Positions 31,620-35,422 of a stretch of DNA of 35,422 bases are shown piece after piece. Location of the stretch: positions 1-35,422 of the forward strand of contig JAEZCG010000210.1 in NCBI GenBank assembly GCA_023430065.1. Direction: 5' to 3'. A model generated the notes under the pieces. It did no database searches, was not told where the DNA came from, and saw only the letters and a list, made by a program, of their open reading frames with translations. Made by a program: the position numbers and the translations under genes. Within the stretch, counting starts at the first letter, position 1; each line of letters starts with the position of its first letter. This DNA comes from Pseudomonadota bacterium. GTDB taxonomy: Bacteria > Pseudomonadota > Gammaproteobacteria > Burkholderiales > SHXO01.

Positions 31620-31777
31620 GCAGGCAACGTATAATCCGAGCCCTTGCGCTTGGGGTGGCCGCTGTCGTCGACGAGCCGTTGCGCCGCCACCGTGGCCAGG
31701 GCACGGAGTCGCGCGCAACGGTGCGCATCGAGCAACAAGTGCGCCACTGAGGACCCGGTCGATTCTGAAAATGGCAT
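31616..31777 (-). CDS. possible small ORF coupled to the GGDEF-EAL gene
   Basis: A 53-residue frame from an ATG at 31777 whose TGA overlaps the ATG of the downstream sensor gene (ATGA). The arrangement is typical of translational coupling. The product (MPFSESTGSSVAHLLLDAH, then ARLRALATVAAQRL) is short and unrecognised, and its RBS is weak. It may be an upstream leader ORF or chance. Confidence 0.22.
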   Translation of the reverse strand: MPFSESTGSSVAHLLLDAHRCARLRALATVAAQRLVDDSGHPKRKGSDYTLPA

Positions 31778-32023
31778 TGGATCAGGTATTTCCCGATGCA
31801 ATTGCAGCGCCCGCGGACGGGCAAGAGCGTGCGCTGGCGCCCTCGCTGCGTACCGAACGCCAGGTCAGCGTTCACGCCGCCGCGCAGCGGCGCGCGGGGA
31901 TCTGGACCCGCGAAGCGGTGTGCCCATGGACGCCACCGGCGTGCACCCGCCCCGTGCGGCGCATGTTCTACCGTTGAAGGACGCGACCATTCCATTCCCC
32001 AGCTTTTGCAGAGTCATTGAATC
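31620..32023. other. 400-base region between the GGDEF-EAL gene and dadA
   Basis: Two divergent starts face outward here. A more AT-rich patch lies around 31760-31805, where the promoters would be expected, but I could not place a clean -10/-35 pair. Apart from the small minus-strand ORF listed, no gene or RNA is recognised. Confidence 0.4.
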
Positions 32024-33274
32024 TTGAAGATCATCGTCCTCGGTGCCGGCGTGGTCGGCGTCACCAGCGCCTGGTACTTGGCCGAAGCGGGCCACGACGT
32101 GCACGTGATCGAGCGCCAGTCGGGCGCCGGCTTGGAAACGAGCTTCGCCAACGGCGGCCAGATCTCGGTGAGCCAGGCAGAGCCGTGGTCCAATCCGTCC
32201 GCCCCGCGAAAAATCCTGAAGTGGCTCGGCAACGAAGAGGCGCCTCTGCTGTTCCGTCCCACCGCCAGCGTGCGCCAGTGGCAGTGGGGCGCGCGTTTCC
32301 TCTACGAATGCCTGCCGGGGCGCACGCGCGACAACACGCTGCAGATCCTGCGCCTCGCGATCTACAGCGGGCAGCAGCTCAAGGCACTGCGGGCCGCCAG
32401 CGGCGTCGACTATCACCACCTGGAGCGCGGCATCCTGCAGCTGTACTACGACCGCGCGGAATTCGAGGCGGCCACGTTGCGGGCGGAACTGGTGCGCCGC
32501 GGGGGCTACGACCTCCAGGCGCGCAGCACCGACCAGTGTCTGGAGATCGAGCCGGCACTCGCGGAAAGCGCCATTCTGCCGGCGGGCGGCACGTACGCAC
32601 CCCACGACGAGAGCGGCGATGCCCACGTCTTCACCCGCAACCTGGCGCGGATCTGCGCGCAGCGTGGCGTGGCCTTCTCCTACGACACCACGGCGGTGGC
32701 GATCGAGGCCGATTCGCAGCGCGTGCGCGCGGTGGCGGTCGAGCGGGTCGATGCGCGCGAGCGCCTGGAGGCCGACGCGGTGCTGGTCTGCCTGGGCGTG
32801 CGCTCGCCCTTCCTGCTCCAGCCGCTGGGCATCTCCGTGCCGGTCTACCCGGTGAAGGGCTATTCGGTCACCATCCCGGGAGCGGGGACCGGGGCGCCCA
32901 CCGTCTGTCTCACCGACGAGGGCCACAAGCTCGCCTTCTCGCGGCTGGGAGACCGTCTGCGCGTCGCCGGTACGGCCGAGCTGGCCGGATACGACACGGC
33001 CGTCAACGAGGTGCGCTGCCGCGCAATCCTGCGCCGCGCACGCGAACTGTTCCCGCGTGCCGGTGACTTCGACGCCGCCGTGACGTGGGCGGGCCTGCGC
33101 CCGGCGACACCCGGCAACGTACCGGTGATCGGCCGAACCCGCATTGCCGGCCTGTTCCTCAACACCGGACACGGCACGCTCGGCTGGACCCTCTGCGCAG
33201 GCTCGGGTCGCGCCATCGCCGACATCGTGTCGGGCCGCACCCCGTCCGTGCAGTTTCGTTTCGCGGCCGCCTGA
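32024..33274 (+). CDS. dadA: D-amino-acid dehydrogenase, small subunit type
   Basis: A 416-residue FAD enzyme. KIIVLGAGVVGVTSAWYLAEAGHDVHVIER is the dinucleotide-binding start; ETSFANGGQISVSQAEPWSNP and VYPVKGYSVTIP are DadA-type motifs, and TWAGLRPATPGNVPVIG with LNTGHGTLGWTLCAGSG close the FAD site. It oxidises D-amino acids such as D-alanine to 2-oxo acids and passes electrons to the respiratory chain. The start is a TTG at 32024, the only sensible start in the frame. No alanine racemase (dadX) is adjacent. It is followed 36 bases later by bioF. Confidence 0.93.
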   Translation: MKIIVLGAGVVGVTSAWYLAEAGHDVHVIERQSGAGLETSFANGGQISVSQAEPWSNPSAPRKILKWLGNEEAPLLFRPTASVRQWQWGARFLYECLPGRTRDNTLQILRLAIYSGQQLKALRAASGVDYHHLERGILQLYYDRAEFEAATLRAELVRRGGYDLQARSTDQCLEIEPALAESAILPAGGTYAPHDESGDAHVFTRNLARICAQRGVAFSYDTTAVAIEADSQRVRAVAVERVDARERLEADAVLVCLGVRSPFLLQPLGISVPVYPVKGYSVTIPGAGTGAPTVCLTDEGHKLAFSRLGDRLRVAGTAELAGYDTAVNEVRCRAILRRARELFPRAGDFDAAVTWAGLRPATPGNVPVIGRTRIAGLFLNTGHGTLGWTLCAGSGRAIADIVSGRTPSVQFRFAAA

Positions 33275-33310
33275 ACCAGGTTGCCGCCTCCAGCACGAGC
33301 GCAGCGTCCG

Positions 33311-34495
33311 ATGCCCCTGCCCTCCCCGCTGCGTTCCAGCGAGCATCGGCTCCTCGCTCGACTCGCGCGAAATCTCGACCGCCTCGATCGCGAGGACCTG
33401 TTACGTACGCGGCGTACGGTGGAGCCGGTCGACGGCGTACGCCTGCGGGTCGATGACACCTGTCTGCTCAGCTTCTGCAGCAACGACTATCTCGGACTGT
33501 CGGGCGACACACGCATCGTCGAGGCCGCCTGCGCCGGCGCACGCGCCGGCGGGGCCGGTTCAGGCGCCTCCGCGCTGATCAGCGGGCACTGCGCGGCGCA
33601 CGAGCGCCTCGAGGCAGAGCTGGCGCGCTTCGTCGGCGCGCAGCGGGCCTTGCTGTTCTCCACCGGCTACATGGCCAACCTGGGCATCGTGCCTGCACTG
33701 GCAGGCCGCGGCGATGCCGTCTTCTCGGATGCGCTGAATCATGCCTCCCTCGTCGATGCCGCGCGTCTGTCACGGGCCGACGTGCATGTCTACCCGCACC
33801 GCGACGTCGCGACGCTCGCGCGACTGCTGAAGGACAGCGAGGCGAATGCGAAAGTCGTGGTCAGCGATGCCGTGTTCAGCATGGACGGGACCGTGGCGCC
33901 GCTGCCTGAACTGATCGCGCTGTGCGAGGCACACGACGCCTGGCTCGTGCTCGACGATGCGCACGGCTTCGGGGTGCTCGGCCCCCAGGGACGCGGCACG
34001 GCGGCGCATTTCTCGATGCGCTCGGATCACCTGGTCTACATGGGCACGCTGGGGAAGGCGGCCGGGGTTGCGGGCGCCTTCGCCGCCGGGCATGCGCTCG
34101 TGATCGAGTGGCTGCTGCAGCGCGCCCGCACTTACGTCTTCACCACTGCCGCGCCACCGATGCTCAGCAGCGCACTGAGCGAGTCGCTGGCCATCGTCGA
34201 GCGCGAGGAGTGGCGGCGCACCCGCCTGCGGGAACTCGCGTCACAGCTGCGGGACGGGTTGGATGGATCGAGCTACCGGCTGATGGCCTCCGATACCGCG
34301 ATCCAGCCGATCGTGGTGGGATCCAACGAAGCCGCGCTCGCACTCAGTGCAGCGTTGCGCTCACGCGGCATCTGGGTGCCGGCGATCCGGCCTCCGACCG
34401 TTCCGCCCGGCACGGCGCGCCTGCGGGTGTCGCTGTCGGCAGCCCACGGCATCGACGACGTGCAGCGGCTGGTCGACGCCCTGCTCGACCATTAG
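33311..34495 (+). CDS. bioF: 8-amino-7-oxononanoate synthase
   Basis: A 394-residue PLP enzyme of the alpha-oxoamine synthase family. Key residues are His144 in ALNHASLVD, the Asp215/His218 pair in DDAHGFGVLG, and Lys249 in MGTLGKAAGVAG (Schiff base). GSGASALISGHCAAHERLE is the substrate motif. It condenses pimeloyl-ACP or -CoA with alanine in biotin synthesis. BioA, BioB, BioC and BioD are not in the window, so it is separated from the rest of the pathway; a KBL or other oxoamine synthase role cannot be excluded. The ATG at 33311 gives MPLPSPLRSSEHRLL. Confidence 0.93.
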   Translation: MPLPSPLRSSEHRLLARLARNLDRLDREDLLRTRRTVEPVDGVRLRVDDTCLLSFCSNDYLGLSGDTRIVEAACAGARAGGAGSGASALISGHCAAHERLEAELARFVGAQRALLFSTGYMANLGIVPALAGRGDAVFSDALNHASLVDAARLSRADVHVYPHRDVATLARLLKDSEANAKVVVSDAVFSMDGTVAPLPELIALCEAHDAWLVLDDAHGFGVLGPQGRGTAAHFSMRSDHLVYMGTLGKAAGVAGAFAAGHALVIEWLLQRARTYVFTTAAPPMLSSALSESLAIVEREEWRRTRLRELASQLRDGLDGSSYRLMASDTAIQPIVVGSNEAALALSAALRSRGIWVPAIRPPTVPPGTARLRVSLSAAHGIDDVQRLVDALLDH

Positions 34496-34517
34496 CGGGA
34501 GAATCGGCTACCGGCGT

Positions 34518-35327
34518 TCAGGCAACCACGAGCGTGGAGTAGTCCTGGGTCGGTTCGGGATAGCGCATCTCGAGCCCCTGCAGCGTCTCGATCAGGATCA
34601 AGGACACCAGCAGGTTGCGCGCGGACTTCGAGTCGGCCGGCACCACGTACCAGGGCGCCCAGTCAGACGACGTGGCGGCGATGGCGTCCTCGTAGGCTCG
34701 CAGGTAGTCGTCCCACTTCTCGCGCTCCTCGAGATCATGCGGATCGAACTTCCAGCGCTTCGTCGGATCGTCCAGCCGCGCCTGCAGGCGTGCCCGCTGC
34801 TCCTCCTTGGACAGATGCAGGAAGAATTTCACGATGGTGGTACCGGTTTCGGCAAGGGTGCGCTCGAACGCGTTGATCTGGTCGTAGCGCCGCGCACACT
34901 CCGCCCGGTCGATCCAGCCGTGCACCCGCGTGACCAGGACGTCCTCGTAGTGGCTGCGGTTGAAGATCACGATCTCGCCGCTGCCCGGCACCTGCCGGTG
35001 GACGCGCCACAGGTAGTCGCGCTCCAGTTCCTCACCGACCGGTGCCTTGAAGCTCACGGCGCGCACGCCGAGCGGGTCCACTTCGGCGAACACATGGCGG
35101 ATCGTGCCGTCCTTGCCCGAGGTATCCATGCCCTGCAGCACCACGAGCAGCCGGTGCCGGTGCTCGGCATAGAAGAGATCCTGAAGCTCGTCCAGGCGTC
35201 CGGCCAGTTCGTCGAGCCGCGCGACGCGCGCCTCCTTGGTGCCCGGCAAGCCCCCGGTGGCCGCGGGATCGCGTTCGGCGAGCCGCGGGGCAGCGCCGGG
35301 CTTGACTCGGTATCGTGCGAAGTTCAA
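34518..35327 (-). CDS. ppk2: polyphosphate kinase 2 (class III-like PPK2)
   Basis: A 269-residue single-domain PPK2. Walker A is GMDTSGKDG (66-74); FNRSHYEDVLVTRVHGW (about 122-138) and WKFDPHDLEEREKWDDY are the further active-site and lid motifs. The overall length and motif set are those of class III enzymes, which phosphorylate AMP and ADP from polyphosphate. The start is a TTG at 35327 with GGAGG six bases upstream; the frame is open to 35408 but has no better-supported start. It is convergent with bioF. Confidence 0.92.
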   Translation of the reverse strand: MNFARYRVKPGAAPRLAERDPAATGGLPGTKEARVARLDELAGRLDELQDLFYAEHRHRLLVVLQGMDTSGKDGTIRHVFAEVDPLGVRAVSFKAPVGEELERDYLWRVHRQVPGSGEIVIFNRSHYEDVLVTRVHGWIDRAECARRYDQINAFERTLAETGTTIVKFFLHLSKEEQRARLQARLDDPTKRWKFDPHDLEEREKWDDYLRAYEDAIAATSSDWAPWYVVPADSKSARNLLVSLILIETLQGLEMRYPEPTQDYSTLVVA

Positions 35328-35354
35328 TTTCTGCCTCCATCGTCGGATCGACCA

Positions 35355-35360
35355 AGCATA
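35355..35360 (-). promoter_or_regulatory. possible -10 element for ppk2
   Basis: TATGCT on the minus strand in the context TTGCGCGTATGCTTGG, 28 bases before the TTG start. It is close to the TTGCG-TAxxCT contexts at other genes in the window. No clear -35. Confidence 0.3.
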
Positions 35361-35422
35361 CGCGCAACCCGATGTACCCGACCCGCCTCGCGCTGATCTC
35401 GCTGACATGCGTCTTGCTCATG

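Noticed and set aside
31771..31977. Plus-strand frame between the cyclic-di-GMP gene and dadA (MALDQVF...)
   Set aside because: It has no convincing ribosome-binding site and its second half is compositional. No family is recognisable.
1..35422. CRISPR arrays, tRNA or rRNA genes, insertion sequences, prophage genes
   Set aside because: I read the intergenic regions and saw no array of spaced repeats, no cloverleaf-like sequence, no transposase and no phage structural gene.

Overview
The window is about 35.4 kb of densely coded, very GC-rich DNA with short intergenic gaps, many GTG/TTG starts and many stop/start overlaps. The gene content (a cold-shock gene followed directly by a second-type infA, NnrU, a Xre-RES module, YqgE/AlgH, class III-like PPK2) fits a proteobacterium, most likely a betaproteobacterium. 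That placement is inferred from gene families and neighbourhood, not from an alignment. I found no tRNA, rRNA, CRISPR array, insertion sequence or prophage. The DNA looks chromosomal.

Layout. (a) 1-2833: a DUF2269 membrane protein and an SDR-DoxX fusion on the minus strand, divergent from a small membrane protein and a META-domain lipoprotein. (b) 2893-5104: the most unusual locus, a TusA-like carrier, a DsrE-like protein and a second TusA-like domain fused to a core methionine-synthase (MetE C-terminal) domain with all its zinc ligands. (c) 5105-6317: a poorly coding gap with one possible small gene, then a GST. (d) 9931-6331 (minus): a Xre-RES toxin-antitoxin pair with a visible operator/promoter, followed closely by selD and a cystathionine beta-synthase with a CBS-domain pair. 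(e) 10074-11645: a coiled-coil protein with three EFSLD repeats and a nuclease-like C-terminal domain.

(f) 15756-11726 (minus): an ECF42-type sigma factor followed by a five-gene operon (YCII/DGPF, Asp-box propeller, MoaD/ThiS-like protein, VOC protein, second YCII). A promoter matching the ECF42 pattern as I recall it (TGTCGA, 17 bp, CGAC) lies between the sigma gene and the operon. (g) 15837-17011: csp, infA and a carboxymuconolactone-decarboxylase-like protein. (h) 20529-17163 (minus): an SDR reductase, a dedicated acyl carrier protein, a KAS II-like ketosynthase and cysK, divergent from another SDR. (i) 21524-24080 (minus): NnrU, a YpfJ-type zinc peptidase and an exported hydratase-like protein. 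(j) 24208-28838 (plus): a secreted 5'-nucleotidase, a MATE exporter, an exported AlgH-like protein and an SDR. (k) 28938-31619 (minus): a cytoplasmic PAS-GAF-PAS-GGDEF-EAL protein. (l) 32024-34495 (plus): a D-amino-acid dehydrogenase and bioF. (m) 34518-35327 (minus): PPK2.

A theme recurs: sulfur and selenium handling (TusA/DsrE/MetE-core, CBS, SelD, CysK, and a MoaD-type carrier ending in Gly-Gly). The two loci most likely to hold undescribed biology are the TusA-DsrE-TusA::MetE cluster and the MoaD-like/propeller pair inside the ECF42 operon.
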